Of a stretch of 64,000 bases of DNA, positions 13,606-22,601 are shown piece after piece. Location: positions 36,541-100,540 of the forward strand of contig CALHFG010000051.1 of the NCBI GenBank assembly GCA_938029215.1, read 5' to 3'. The notes under the pieces were generated by a model that was not told where the DNA came from, made no database searches, and was given only the letters and a program-made list of their open reading frames with translations. The stretch is from an uncultured Acidimicrobiales bacterium. GTDB lineage: Bacteria; Actinomycetota; Acidimicrobiia; Acidimicrobiales; SZUA-35. Position 1 is the stretch's first letter; each line of letters begins with the position of its first letter. The translations under genes and the position numbers were made by a program.

Positions 13606-14514
13606 ATGGCACTACAAAAGCTCACCTCCACCGACGCATTCGTAGTGACTGACATTCCGGATGCTCCGGCAACGGGTGTTGTCCGGATGGGCAAGAAGAT
13701 TCTGCAGTCCAGTGCCAAGGATCTGGCCCGCTCCGCGACGTACTCGTTCGCCGCGTTTGGCTTACAACGGGGTGGCGCTTCGGCCGGCATCAACGCGATC
13801 GAGGAAGCGATCCCCGATGCAATCGCCAACTTTGTTGCTGAGGCGGGTGATATCGGAGGGCTGGATCTCTCCCCCGGCAAGGGCGTGTCCATCGATCAGC
13901 TCGGCCAGCTCCTCGAGTCCCAACATACGCTGGCCGGATCGCGGGCACTTACGGTGACTGGGGTCGTCGCAGCTGCAAAATGGGCCGCCGGCGGGAGTCT
14001 TGCAGGGAAGTCCGCAGTCGTAGAAGGTCAGGGAAGCAACCCAATGGCCGACCTCGTGGCCGCCGGAATGAGCGACGCTGGCGCCGATGTCCTCACGCCC
14101 CTGCCCGACGCCAAGCCATGGATGGTATGGGGTTCCGAGGTCGATCTCTTGCTCACAGGGACCAAACCTGGAACGCTGAACCACAAGGGCGCCGAGAGCG
14201 TCAAAGCGTCGGCGGTGATCCCTTGGGGGCCGATTCCGGTGACCACCAAGGCCTACCTCACTCTCGAACGTGCGGGCATCACGGTGCTCCCCGACTTCGT
14301 GGCAGCTTCCGGCGGCCTGGTAGCGCCCTACTTCGAGAGCGCGTCAACCGACGCTGCCGAACTGGGTGTTGAAGCGGCGAAGCGAATCTCAACGGTTCTC
14401 GATGACTGCGCCCAGCACGGAGACGGCGTGTTGATGGGCGCGTGCGTCAGAGCCGAGACATTCCTTGAAAGCTGGACCGACTGGTCTCCGTTTGGCCGGC
14501 CGCTCGCGGCCTGA
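13606..14514 (+). CDS. Glu/Leu/Phe/Val dehydrogenase-related protein
   Basis: SLAGKSAVVEGQGSNPMADLVAAGMSDAGADVL Rossmann-like region, ALTVTGVVAAAKWAAGG; start ATG 13606 (ORF open from 13564). Confidence 0.6.
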   Translation: MALQKLTSTDAFVVTDIPDAPATGVVRMGKKILQSSAKDLARSATYSFAAFGLQRGGASAGINAIEEAIPDAIANFVAEAGDIGGLDLSPGKGVSIDQLGQLLESQHTLAGSRALTVTGVVAAAKWAAGGSLAGKSAVVEGQGSNPMADLVAAGMSDAGADVLTPLPDAKPWMVWGSEVDLLLTGTKPGTLNHKGAESVKASAVIPWGPIPVTTKAYLTLERAGITVLPDFVAASGGLVAPYFESASTDAAELGVEAAKRISTVLDDCAQHGDGVLMGACVRAETFLESWTDWSPFGRPLAA

Positions 14515-14524
14515 GGCCTGACTG

Positions 14525-15520
14525 TTAGGGCTGGGCGATACTGAAGGTGTCACAACCGTCAGGGTTACCGTCACCTAGCCCCTTCTTGAACCAGTTGATT
14601 CGCTGCTGAGACGTGCCATGGGTGAACGTGTGAGGGTCCACGTACCCCTGACGACTTTGAATCGAGTCGTCGCCGACCGCGGAGGCTGCGTTGATCGCCT
14701 CTTCTAGATCGCCCGGGTCGAGGGTGAATTTGCCGGAACTACCATCGCTGCTGCGTTGGTTCGCGTAGTGCGCCCACACGCCCGCGAAACAGTCGGCCTG
14801 CAGCTCTTGGCGGACCGAGAGCTCATTCCTCGCGTTGGGGTTCTGTGACTGGGCTTGGCGGACCTGGTTGCTGATCCCAGTGATCGACTGAATGTGGTGG
14901 CCGACCTCGTGGGCAATGATGTAAGCCTGAGCAAAGTCGCCGGCCGCCCCGAGGCTGCGCTGAAGGCCTTCCATAGCTCCGATGTCGATGTACACCTTCT
15001 GATCTTGAGGGGCTCCGCAATAGAAGGGTCCAGCGGCAGCACGACCGATACCGCAGCCGTCGGTGCGGGTTTCGCCCTCATAGAGCACCAGCTTGGTTGC
15101 GGTGTACTGCACGCCGGCGTTTTCGAACAGCTGAGACCAAACTTCTTGGGTATCGATGATGAGAGCGGTGAGGCAGTCATCGACATCGACATCGCAGCTC
15201 ACGATGTCGCTACTGGAAGATGCGGCGTCGTCACCACCAAGCGACGGGGCTTCAACGTTGAACGCTCCGCCGCCCGTGTTTGCAGGAGCGGTGTTCACGG
15301 TGGTGTCGCCGCCTCCGAGGTTCACGCCAAAGAGCAGTCCGATGATCGCGATGATGATTGCGCCCAGGCCACCGCCGGCCTTGGCCCCACGAGGCATGCC
15401 TCCGCCGGTGGTCATGCCGCCACGGCCAAAGGTAGTTCCTCGCCCGCTGCGACTCGATCCGCGACGATCGTCTACGTACTGAGCCCCTTTTTCTGCTTGC
15501 TTCCTTGAAAACCTGGCCAT
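14525..15520 (-). CDS. Neutral zinc metallopeptidase, YpfJ/KPN_02809 family
   Basis: IIAHEVGHHIQSITGI; QADCFAGVWAHYA; single TM IIIAIIGLLFGVNLGGG near N-terminus. Confidence 0.88.
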   Translation of the reverse strand: MARFSRKQAEKGAQYVDDRRGSSRSGRGTTFGRGGMTTGGGMPRGAKAGGGLGAIIIAIIGLLFGVNLGGGDTTVNTAPANTGGGAFNVEAPSLGGDDAASSSSDIVSCDVDVDDCLTALIIDTQEVWSQLFENAGVQYTATKLVLYEGETRTDGCGIGRAAAGPFYCGAPQDQKVYIDIGAMEGLQRSLGAAGDFAQAYIIAHEVGHHIQSITGISNQVRQAQSQNPNARNELSVRQELQADCFAGVWAHYANQRSSDGSSGKFTLDPGDLEEAINAASAVGDDSIQSRQGYVDPHTFTHGTSQQRINWFKKGLGDGNPDGCDTFSIAQP

Positions 15521-15639
15521 CTTGCGCCCTCCTTCGGCGTATCTATCCTACTCAAATCCGCCGGTCAGACGGTTCGCAGCCGAAAGAGGACCCTATTTGG
15601 GCAGGTGTCCAGGCAAGAACCCAGCCAGAAACGACCCGT

Positions 15640-16530
15640 TCAGAGGGCCACCGCAATGCTGGCCGCCACGGATGCGTTCGACTCCGCAAGCGCAAGGTTG
15701 GTGGCGATGCTTGCGCCGTCGGTGAGTCGGGAGATCTCTGCCAACACCAGAGGCGTGATCGCAGGCCCAGTGACGTTTTGGTCCGAGGCCGCCCCCAGCG
15801 CGGAGTCCACTGCCTCTTCGAGCACGTCAGACTCGATAGCAGCATCTTCGGGGACTGGATTGACGACCAGCACCCCGCCGCCCCCAAGATCCCAGTGGGC
15901 TCGGGCAATAGCCGCAATTTCTTCGGCCGAATCGACCCGGTGTGGCACCGGTAACCCGGAAGATCTGGCATAGAAAGCCGGGAACTCATCGGTTTGGAAA
16001 CCGAGAACAGGGACCGAGCTCGTTTCTAGAAACTCCAAGGTGCGAGCAAGATCGAGGAACACCTTGGCACCCGACGCGACCGTGATGACCTGATGCACCG
16101 ACAACGCCTTGAGATCAGCGCTCACGTCCATCGATTCGCCGACGTCTCTATGGACACCGCCGAGGCCCCCGGTGGCGAACACGCGCAGCCGAGCTGCCGC
16201 GGCTAGTGCGACCGAGGCCGAAACGGTAGTCGCCCCATAGCTCCAGCCCTGGGCGACGGCGACTGCGATATCACGTTCGGCTACTTTGCGCGCCGGGCCA
16301 CAGATTTGGTCATAGAACGCTTCTTCAACGCCAACGACGGCCGCACCGTTGAGCACAGCGGTGAGCGCGGGCTCAGCTCCCCCGGCCCGTATTGCGGCGT
16401 TGCACCGAGCGAGGGCCTCAGTATTGGCGGGGCTTGGAAGGCCCAAGTTCGAGAAGATGGTGGACTCCATCGCCACGGGCGAAGCCCCGGAAGCCATAGC
16501 ATCGGCCAGGCCCTCACCGATTTGGATCAA
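15640..16530 (-). CDS. psuG: Pseudouridine-5'-phosphate glycosidase
   Basis: AMESTIFSNLGLPSPANTEAL; ATGGLGGVHR; SADLKALSVHQVITVASGAKVFLDLARTLEFLET; PVLGFQTDEFPAFY. Confidence 0.92.
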   Translation of the reverse strand: MIQIGEGLADAMASGASPVAMESTIFSNLGLPSPANTEALARCNAAIRAGGAEPALTAVLNGAAVVGVEEAFYDQICGPARKVAERDIAVAVAQGWSYGATTVSASVALAAAARLRVFATGGLGGVHRDVGESMDVSADLKALSVHQVITVASGAKVFLDLARTLEFLETSSVPVLGFQTDEFPAFYARSSGLPVPHRVDSAEEIAAIARAHWDLGGGGVLVVNPVPEDAAIESDVLEEAVDSALGAASDQNVTGPAITPLVLAEISRLTDGASIATNLALAESNASVAASIAVAL

Positions 16531-16967
16531 CGGGAGACCAAGGTCTGCACGTCGCCAGCGCCCATGAGCCGATCGACGAATTCTGAGGCACCGCCCACCA
16601 GATCGCTTCGCTTGATAGCTGCTCCACCGACGACATCGCCGCCGCGCCGCTCAACGATTGCCTGGAGCTTGTCGAGGACCTTGCCGGGATCGGTGGCATA
16701 GGTGCAGTAGACCGCGGTCTTCTTCCCGTCGATCACCGGCAGTTTCGCGACCTTCCAGGGACGTCCGGGGCGTTGACCAAAGAAGAACAAGCCGTCAACC
16801 CACGTTCCAACAACGACGAGATCGGAGTCGCTCAGCCACTGGAGATCGGCGCGGTCGATTGCGCAGGCCTTGGCGTCGACGCCTGAGGCGCGCAACTCTG
16901 CGGCAATAAGGTTTCCTGCGTCACGGGTGTTGCCGGTGACGGACTCGTACAGAACGGTGGCCTTCAT
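16527..16967 (-). CDS. Flavodoxin family protein
   Basis: MKATVLYESVTGNTRDAGNLIAAEL (T/SxTGNT phosphate-binding motif), GTWVDGLFFFG. Confidence 0.8.
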   Translation of the reverse strand: MKATVLYESVTGNTRDAGNLIAAELRASGVDAKACAIDRADLQWLSDSDLVVVGTWVDGLFFFGQRPGRPWKVAKLPVIDGKKTAVYCTYATDPGKVLDKLQAIVERRGGDVVGGAAIKRSDLVGGASEFVDRLMGAGDVQTLVSR

Positions 16968-16990
16968 GCCCCCAATAGTAGAGTCTCGCG

Positions 16991-17242
16991 ATGCAGATAG
17001 CCGAGTTCCAACAGCTTATGGATGACCTGTACGGCGAGGCTGACCGGGAGCGGGGAATTTCTGCAACGGTCGCGTGGCTGTGCGAGGAACTTGGTGAGCT
17101 CGCTCAAGCGGTGAGAAAAGGAACCGTCGACGACCAACTGCATGAGCTCGGCGACGTTTTGGCCTGGACCGCCTCGCTCGCCAACCAGCTCGATCTGTCA
17201 CTCACCGACGCCGCTCATCGGTACGTCACCGATCCGCCGTAA
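16991..17242 (+). CDS. MazG-like nucleotide pyrophosphohydrolase (short)
   Basis: WLCEELGELAQAVRKG...HELGDVLAWTASLANQLDLSL (ExxE..ExxD pattern). Confidence 0.75.
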   Translation: MQIAEFQQLMDDLYGEADRERGISATVAWLCEELGELAQAVRKGTVDDQLHELGDVLAWTASLANQLDLSLTDAAHRYVTDPP

Positions 17243-17264
17243 CCGCCCGCGATAGGCTGTTCAG

Positions 17265-17540
17265 ATGTCTTCCGAGCGATACCGAGTGTCAATTACCTAC
17301 TGCGTCCCTTGAGACTATTCGGGTCACGCCGTGAGCGCGACTGCAGACATTCTCTCCAACTACCAGCATGTGATCGACGATCTGTCTCTCAAGACCGGCG
17401 GAGCTGGCGTGTTCGATGTGACCGTGAACGATCAGCTGATCTATAGCAAAGACGAAACCGGCCGCCATGCCGAGCCCGGTGAGGTGCTGCGCCTCTTTCA
17501 AGGCGTGGTTGGGCCAGACGTGCCCCTCTACGGCACCTAA
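17265..17540 (+). CDS. Candidate SelW/SelT/SelH (Rdx)-family selenoprotein with in-frame TGA (Sec) at 17310-17312
   Basis: ATG 17265 reads MSSERYRVSITYCVP-TGA-DYSGHAVSATADILSNYQHVIDDLSLKTGGAGVFDVTVNDQLIYSKDETGRHAEPGEVLRLFQGVVGPDVPLYGT-TAA. The TGA is at the second position of the CxxC/CxxU redox motif. ORF track lists only 17331..17540. Confidence 0.82.
17322..17342 (+). promoter_or_regulatory. Candidate bacterial SECIS-like hairpin immediately 3' of the TGA
   Basis: Hand-folded: G-GTCACGC-[CGTGA]-GCGCGAC-T, about 8 bp with one A/C mismatch and an outer G-T. The loop has G as its second base, 19 nt after the TGA. Confidence 0.45.
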
Positions 17541-17572
17541 GTTGTCGTTGGCTCATCGGGAAGTCGATCCTC

Positions 17573-18400
17573 TTGTTTGAACACTGGGTTCGGATAGATG
17601 ACCCTCAGGATCCGCGGATCGCAGTCTTCCAGGGGCTCCGGGATCACCAGCTCCGTCAGCTGCGAGAGGCCGACGGCGGCGACATGGAAGGGGTCTTTGT
17701 AGGCGAAGGCGATCTGGTGGTTGAGCGCGCCCTCGAGGCGGGCTATCAGCTCCACTCGATTCTTGTCGACGGGGCCCGCACGAAACCGATTCCAGATCGG
17801 ATCGAACAAGACGCTCCGCCCATCTATGCCGCGGCACCAAACGTTCTGCAACACATCACCGGCTATCACCTCCATCGAGGCCTATTGGCGTGCTTTCGAC
17901 GCCGGCCCCTGATGTCAGCCGACGATGTTCTTGCAGGCGCCGCAACGCTGATCGTCCTCGAGGGCATCAACAACCCCACCAATCTCGGCGTCATCCTCCG
18001 GTGTGGCGTAGCGCTAGGTGTGGATGCATTCGTGATGGACAACACCTGCAGCGATCCTCTGTACCGACGAGCCGGAAGGGTCAGCATGGGCGAGGCCTAT
18101 CGACTCCCGTACGCTCGATTGGGCAGTTTTCCCGAAGATCTGGAGCAGATCCATGCCGCCGGTTTCACCACGCTGGCACTAACGCCGGGCGGCGAGGTGG
18201 ACATTGGCGAGCTGTCCTTTGCGCCAGATCAGAAGGTTGCGCTCGTGCTCGGAAGCGAGGGCCCCGGGTTAGGTGACGGGACGATCGCCGCCTGTTCCAT
18301 CCGAACTCGAATCCCCATGAGCGGCGCCGTCGACAGTCTCAACGTTGGGTCCGCTGCCTCCGTTGCCTTCTACGCCATCCAGCAAAGTCGCAAACGCTAG
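17573..18400 (+). CDS. TrmH/SpoU family RNA 2'-O-methyltransferase
   Basis: LEGINNPTNLGVILRCGVALGVDAFVMD; ALVLGSEGPGLGDGTIAAC; IPMSGAVDSLNVGSAASVAFYA. Start uncertain (TTG 17573). Confidence 0.92.
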   Translation: MFEHWVRIDDPQDPRIAVFQGLRDHQLRQLREADGGDMEGVFVGEGDLVVERALEAGYQLHSILVDGARTKPIPDRIEQDAPPIYAAAPNVLQHITGYHLHRGLLACFRRRPLMSADDVLAGAATLIVLEGINNPTNLGVILRCGVALGVDAFVMDNTCSDPLYRRAGRVSMGEAYRLPYARLGSFPEDLEQIHAAGFTTLALTPGGEVDIGELSFAPDQKVALVLGSEGPGLGDGTIAACSIRTRIPMSGAVDSLNVGSAASVAFYAIQQSRKR

Positions 18401-19168
18401 GTCAGGGCCCTCTCGCCCTGGCACCGCTCGGGATGTCTCAACAAACCGAACTTGACCGGGCCCGGCTTGGGGCGATGATCGCGCGGCTCGAAGTAGTGCG
18501 CCGAGCGCGGCATGTAGTTCACCAGCGGAGTCGAGGCGTTCGGGAAACGGCACCCGGGCTCGGCTGCGACGGCCGGGCTCGTCGACCACAGCCACGATCC
18601 CATAGCGATCGATGTGCACCAGCTCACTGGATCGAGCCAACCAGCGACCGCCGAGAGACCGGAAGATGAGCAGCAGCTCGTCGTCCAACCGTTCGCCGAC
18701 GTCCGCAATGTCGTCTGCGGTCAAGTCAGCCAGGGGGTCAGGTTCAGCTCCGAAGAGATCTTCAGGACGGAGCCAGTGTTCATCGTTCTCATGATCGGTC
18801 CAGCGGACCCGCTCGACCGACATGCGGAACCAGCTGAAATCGAGCGATTCGACCTGCTGAGTCAAGGTGGGGTGTAAGGCAACAAACCGTGGTTGAAGCT
18901 CCAGTTGCTGAAGCCCAGGCACGTCCAATAGCTCTCCCTGCAGCAAGAGCTGCCCCGCCACGCTCATTGCCGCTCTCCGGTCACGTCGGGCCCGAACGGT
19001 GTGAGTCGTAAGATTCGAAAGAACGGTCACAGGCTGGCCAGAGCCATCATCGACGATCGGGACGGGAGCTACTACCGGGCGGCCGTCGGTGTCAACGGTG
19101 GCAAGGCTCGCGGTCGAAGCGACCGAAACGACGCTTCGAGCCTGTTCGGCGAGAGTTGGAGTGAGCAC
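18269..19168 (-). CDS. Pyridoxamine 5'-phosphate oxidase-like / HugZ-like protein with DUF2470-like C-terminal part
   Basis: ASLATVDTDGRPVVAPVPIVDDGSGQPVTVLSNLTTHTVRARRDRRAAMSV flavin-reductase-like split barrel; DLTADDIADVGERLDDELLLIFR DUF2470-like. Confidence 0.7.
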   Translation of the reverse strand: MLTPTLAEQARSVVSVASTASLATVDTDGRPVVAPVPIVDDGSGQPVTVLSNLTTHTVRARRDRRAAMSVAGQLLLQGELLDVPGLQQLELQPRFVALHPTLTQQVESLDFSWFRMSVERVRWTDHENDEHWLRPEDLFGAEPDPLADLTADDIADVGERLDDELLLIFRSLGGRWLARSSELVHIDRYGIVAVVDEPGRRSRARVPFPERLDSAGELHAALGALLRAARSSPQAGPGQVRFVETSRAVPGREGPDLAFATLLDGVEGNGGSGPNVETVDGAAHGDSSSDGTGGDRPVT

Positions 19169-19278
19169 AGTGGTGTATCGGGCGTTGCCGAGTACACCTT
19201 GATGTGAGCCGATCCCCGTTGGGTGAACCCATGCGCGTATTACAACCAGATGACATCGGCGACGATTAGGCTACAAGG

Positions 19279-19770
19279 GTGCGATTCAATGATGAGCCCA
19301 GCACCGAAGTAACCCTTACGATGCGAGCGTCGATCGACGCCATCTGGCAGGCATGTGTAGACCCAAAGCTTCCGGTTGAAAACAGTCCCGAGCTCATTCA
19401 AGCCGCGTGGGATCCCGATGGTCCTCCTCCCGGCATCGGGGCCCGCCTGCTAGGAACCAATCGTATGGGAGACCGTGAGTGGTCGACCGTCTCGAATGTG
19501 GTCGAGTGGACCCCGCCGATGGCGTGGAGCTATGTGGTTGGCGACACCGAGGAGCCGACGAGTCAGTGGCGATACCAGCTCGAAGACCACGGAGATGGAA
19601 CGGTCACCGTCTCCCAGAGTGTTCGCCTGGGGCCGGGGCCATCTGGGCTCACCGCGGCAATTCAGCGCAAGCCTGAGCTCGAAGAACAAATAATCGCCGG
19701 TCGATTGGACTTCATGGCCCAAGCCATGCGCGCCAACCTCGAAACGATCGAGGCGAGGGCGGCCTTTTGA
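19279..19770 (+). CDS. SRPBCC (START/Bet v1-like) family protein
   Basis: VTLTMRASIDAIWQACVDPK...VVEWTPPMAWSYVVGD...GTVTVSQSVRLGPGPSGL. Confidence 0.75.
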   Translation: MRFNDEPSTEVTLTMRASIDAIWQACVDPKLPVENSPELIQAAWDPDGPPPGIGARLLGTNRMGDREWSTVSNVVEWTPPMAWSYVVGDTEEPTSQWRYQLEDHGDGTVTVSQSVRLGPGPSGLTAAIQRKPELEEQIIAGRLDFMAQAMRANLETIEARAAF

Positions 19771-20570
19771 GCCCATCGTTCGCGTTCGACCCCATCAACG
19801 GGGGTCGGCTTTCGTCGTTGAACATACGAGGCTTGGAGACCATCTATAACAACTCGAACGAACCAGCGACCTCGTGGGGTGCGTATCCAATGCTGCCCTA
19901 TGCCGGCCGGGTCCATGAGGGTCGCTTCGAATTTGAGGGCTCGGAATACCAGCTTGAAATCAACCAAGACGAACACGCAATGCACGGCGTTGCCTTCACC
20001 TCGCCCTGGCGTTCTGCAGCACCCGACCACATCGAGCTGGAGTTCGACGAACGCTGGCCGCTGGGTGGCACTGCATCCCAGACCGCAGTGATCTCCGGCG
20101 ACGACACCAACGGACGGCTAACACTGGAGATAACCGTCACGGCGACGCACTCGGCAATGCCCGTCATGATCGGGTGGCATCCGTGGTTCAACCGTCAACT
20201 ACGACCAGACGGACCGCCGGCACTGCTCGAACTTGGCAACTTCGACGCGGTCGAGATGTATGAGATCGGCGAGAACATGATCCCGACCGGTGCCACCATC
20301 TCGCCACCTAACCCGGGCCCCTGGGACCACCCGTTTCGCTCGGTGGAACAACCAATCGGTCTCACATGGGGATCTGACCTCCGGCTGTCGCTGCGATCCA
20401 CCTGTGATCACTGGGTCATCTATGACCGTCCCGACCATGCACTCTGTGTTGAACCACAAAGCGGTCCACCCGACATTTTCAACAGTGATCGGTTCGACCT
20501 CGATCCCACCGTCCTGCAGCCGGGCGACAACTTGACCCATACGTTCACCATCGATTGGGAGACCTCATGA
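19767..20570 (+). CDS. Aldose 1-epimerase family protein
   Basis: SWGAYPMLPYAGRVHEGRFEFEGSEYQLEINQDEHAMHG; MIGWHPWFNR; overlaps the end of the SRPBCC gene by 4 nt. Confidence 0.88.
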   Translation: MSPSFAFDPINGGRLSSLNIRGLETIYNNSNEPATSWGAYPMLPYAGRVHEGRFEFEGSEYQLEINQDEHAMHGVAFTSPWRSAAPDHIELEFDERWPLGGTASQTAVISGDDTNGRLTLEITVTATHSAMPVMIGWHPWFNRQLRPDGPPALLELGNFDAVEMYEIGENMIPTGATISPPNPGPWDHPFRSVEQPIGLTWGSDLRLSLRSTCDHWVIYDRPDHALCVEPQSGPPDIFNSDRFDLDPTVLQPGDNLTHTFTIDWETS

Positions 20571-22009
20571 GCCGCTACGTGCTCGGTGTAGATTCAAGCA
20601 CCGGTTCTACCAAGGTTGAAGTCATCGACCTGGAGTCGGGCAAGCTGGTGGGGCACGCAAGTGCTGGACATCCTCCGACCACGCCACCGGTAAGCGAACA
20701 ACACCCCGACGCCTGGTGGACCGCTCTCACCGCTTGCTTGGGTGAGGTCGCAGAGCATCTTCCATTCGTCGACGCAATGGCGATTTCGGGCCAACAACAC
20801 GGGATGGTCTTGCTCGACGGCAACGATCACCCGGTGCGGCCCGCCAAGTTGTGGAACGACACCACCTCAGCAGCCCAGAGTCAAACGATGGTCGAGGAGG
20901 TCGGCGCCACGACGTGGGCTGAACAGGTCGGTTCGATCCCGGGGCCGTCCTTCACCGTGACCAAGTTGGCCTGGATGGCTCAGAACGAGCCCGAAATACT
21001 GGCGCAGGCGCAGAAGATCGGGCTTCCACACGACTTTCTCAATCTGCAGCTCACAGGAAACTGGGTGACTGACCGCGGCGACGCCTCCGGGACTGGCTAC
21101 TGGTCCCCAGCGAGCGAGGTCTATGTGGCCGAGGCGATCGAGCGCGCCGGTGGGAGCCTCGAGAAACTTGAGCTCCCACGAGTCGCCCAGCCGTTCGAAT
21201 CGATCGGCACGATCACCAACGCCGCGCTGGTCGAGTTGGGCCTCTCCCCCACAGCCATCGTTGCACCCGGAAGCGGCGACAATATGGGTGCAGCCCTCGG
21301 CCTCGGACTCATTCCCGGCGACGTCGTAGTTTCACTCGGTACCTCGGGGACTGCATACGCCGTCTCCAACGTGCCAACGAACGATGCCCGCGGTTTGGTT
21401 GCGGGCTTTGCCGACGCCACAGGCAACTTCCTTCCGTTGGTCTGCACGCTCAACGCCACCAAGGTGACCGAGTCGATCCGAAAGCTGCTCAACGTTGACT
21501 ACGACGAGTTTGATGAGCTCGCCCTCGCCGCGCCCCAGGGTGCCAACGGCGTCACGCTTGTGCCCTATTTCGACGGTGAGCGCACACCGAATCTCCCTGA
21601 CGCAACCGGCTCACTGGTCGGCTTGCGAACCTCGGTAGAACGATCCGATATCGCCCGAGCTGCGTTCGAAGGTGTGGCCTGTGGCTTGCTCGATGGCGTC
21701 GATGCGCTCGTCGATAGTGGTGTCGTTGCTGACGGTCGATTCTTCTTGATAGGCGGCGGATCACGGTCTCAAGCATTTCGGGAAGTCTTCGCCTCGCTAT
21801 CGGGCCGAGACATAACCATCCCAATCAATGACGAAACGGTGGCTCGCGGGGCTGCGGTGCAAGCGGCCTGTGCCCTCACCGGTGATGTCCCGTCGGTGAT
21901 ATCAGACCGATGGAACCTCTCGGCCGGCACGGTGATTCAGCCATCCGGGGCTGAGGGTCAAAGCGCCGATGACGTGCGGAGCCGATACCGGCTGGCAGCA
22001 GCTTCCTAG
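20567..22009 (+). CDS. xylB: Xylulokinase (FGGY carbohydrate kinase)
   Basis: YVLGVDSSTGSTKVEVID; AISGQQHGMVLLD; GASGSGDNMGAALGLGL-like; SLGTSGTAYAVS; LIGGGSRSQAFREVFASL. Confidence 0.88.
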   Translation: MSRYVLGVDSSTGSTKVEVIDLESGKLVGHASAGHPPTTPPVSEQHPDAWWTALTACLGEVAEHLPFVDAMAISGQQHGMVLLDGNDHPVRPAKLWNDTTSAAQSQTMVEEVGATTWAEQVGSIPGPSFTVTKLAWMAQNEPEILAQAQKIGLPHDFLNLQLTGNWVTDRGDASGTGYWSPASEVYVAEAIERAGGSLEKLELPRVAQPFESIGTITNAALVELGLSPTAIVAPGSGDNMGAALGLGLIPGDVVVSLGTSGTAYAVSNVPTNDARGLVAGFADATGNFLPLVCTLNATKVTESIRKLLNVDYDEFDELALAAPQGANGVTLVPYFDGERTPNLPDATGSLVGLRTSVERSDIARAAFEGVACGLLDGVDALVDSGVVADGRFFLIGGGSRSQAFREVFASLSGRDITIPINDETVARGAAVQAACALTGDVPSVISDRWNLSAGTVIQPSGAEGQSADDVRSRYRLAAAS

Positions 22010-22025
22010 TCTCCCGAAGGTCCCG

Positions 22026-22598
22026 ATGTCTGCCACCTCCGATACCGAAGTATCAACCCGCCGGATCAATGCTGCGTCCAAGCTGCTCGTGGATCCGGCT
22101 TCGGCCGAGCGAGTGCTCACCAAGTTGGACGATGCCGAACTGGCAAATGTGATCGAGCTGTCGATGCAAATCCAGAGCGAACGAGCCGTCGCGCGTGGTG
22201 ATCTCGACGAGCTCATCGCGGTCGGTTTCGAAGAAGCGTTCGGTGGCGATGGTCTGGGGTCTGACCCCTATTTGGTGGGAAACGTGGTGGTGTGCCCCGG
22301 CGGTCTCATTTGGACCTCCAAGACCAGTCATACGTGTCGTTTCGTTAGTGTCAACAACACCTGGGTATGGGACTCGATCGAGCTCATTCGAGAAGACAAG
22401 CGCAGCTCGCCTGGCAGCCGCGATGGCTTCCGTGCGGTGGCGCTCATACCGGCTGCGACGGGAACCGAGCTCGACGTGGTGTCAGGCAAGGCACGCTCCG
22501 GGGGTCATCAGGTGACCCGGGTTGTGTCTTACCGGATCGATCGCGACGGACTCACCCAGGTCAGCCAGCGAAACGTAGCCCCGGCGGGCATGAAGTAG
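22026..22598 (+). CDS. Conserved hypothetical protein
   Basis: 191-aa reading frame from ATG 22026 in a tight intergenic context; no family recognised. Confidence 0.55.
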   Translation: MSATSDTEVSTRRINAASKLLVDPASAERVLTKLDDAELANVIELSMQIQSERAVARGDLDELIAVGFEEAFGGDGLGSDPYLVGNVVVCPGGLIWTSKTSHTCRFVSVNNTWVWDSIELIREDKRSSPGSRDGFRAVALIPAATGTELDVVSGKARSGGHQVTRVVSYRIDRDGLTQVSQRNVAPAGMK

Positions 22599-22601
22599 CG
22601 A

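Noticed and set aside
14498-14511. GGCCGC-TC-GCGGCC hairpin at the end of the GDH-like gene
   Set aside because: Lies inside the coding region and has no following T-tract, so I do not call it a terminator.
17331-17540. 69-aa ORF starting at GTG 17331 as a separate gene
   Set aside because: It lacks the first beta-strand and redox motif of its family and has no obvious ribosome-binding site; it is better explained as the 3' part of the TGA-containing reading frame.
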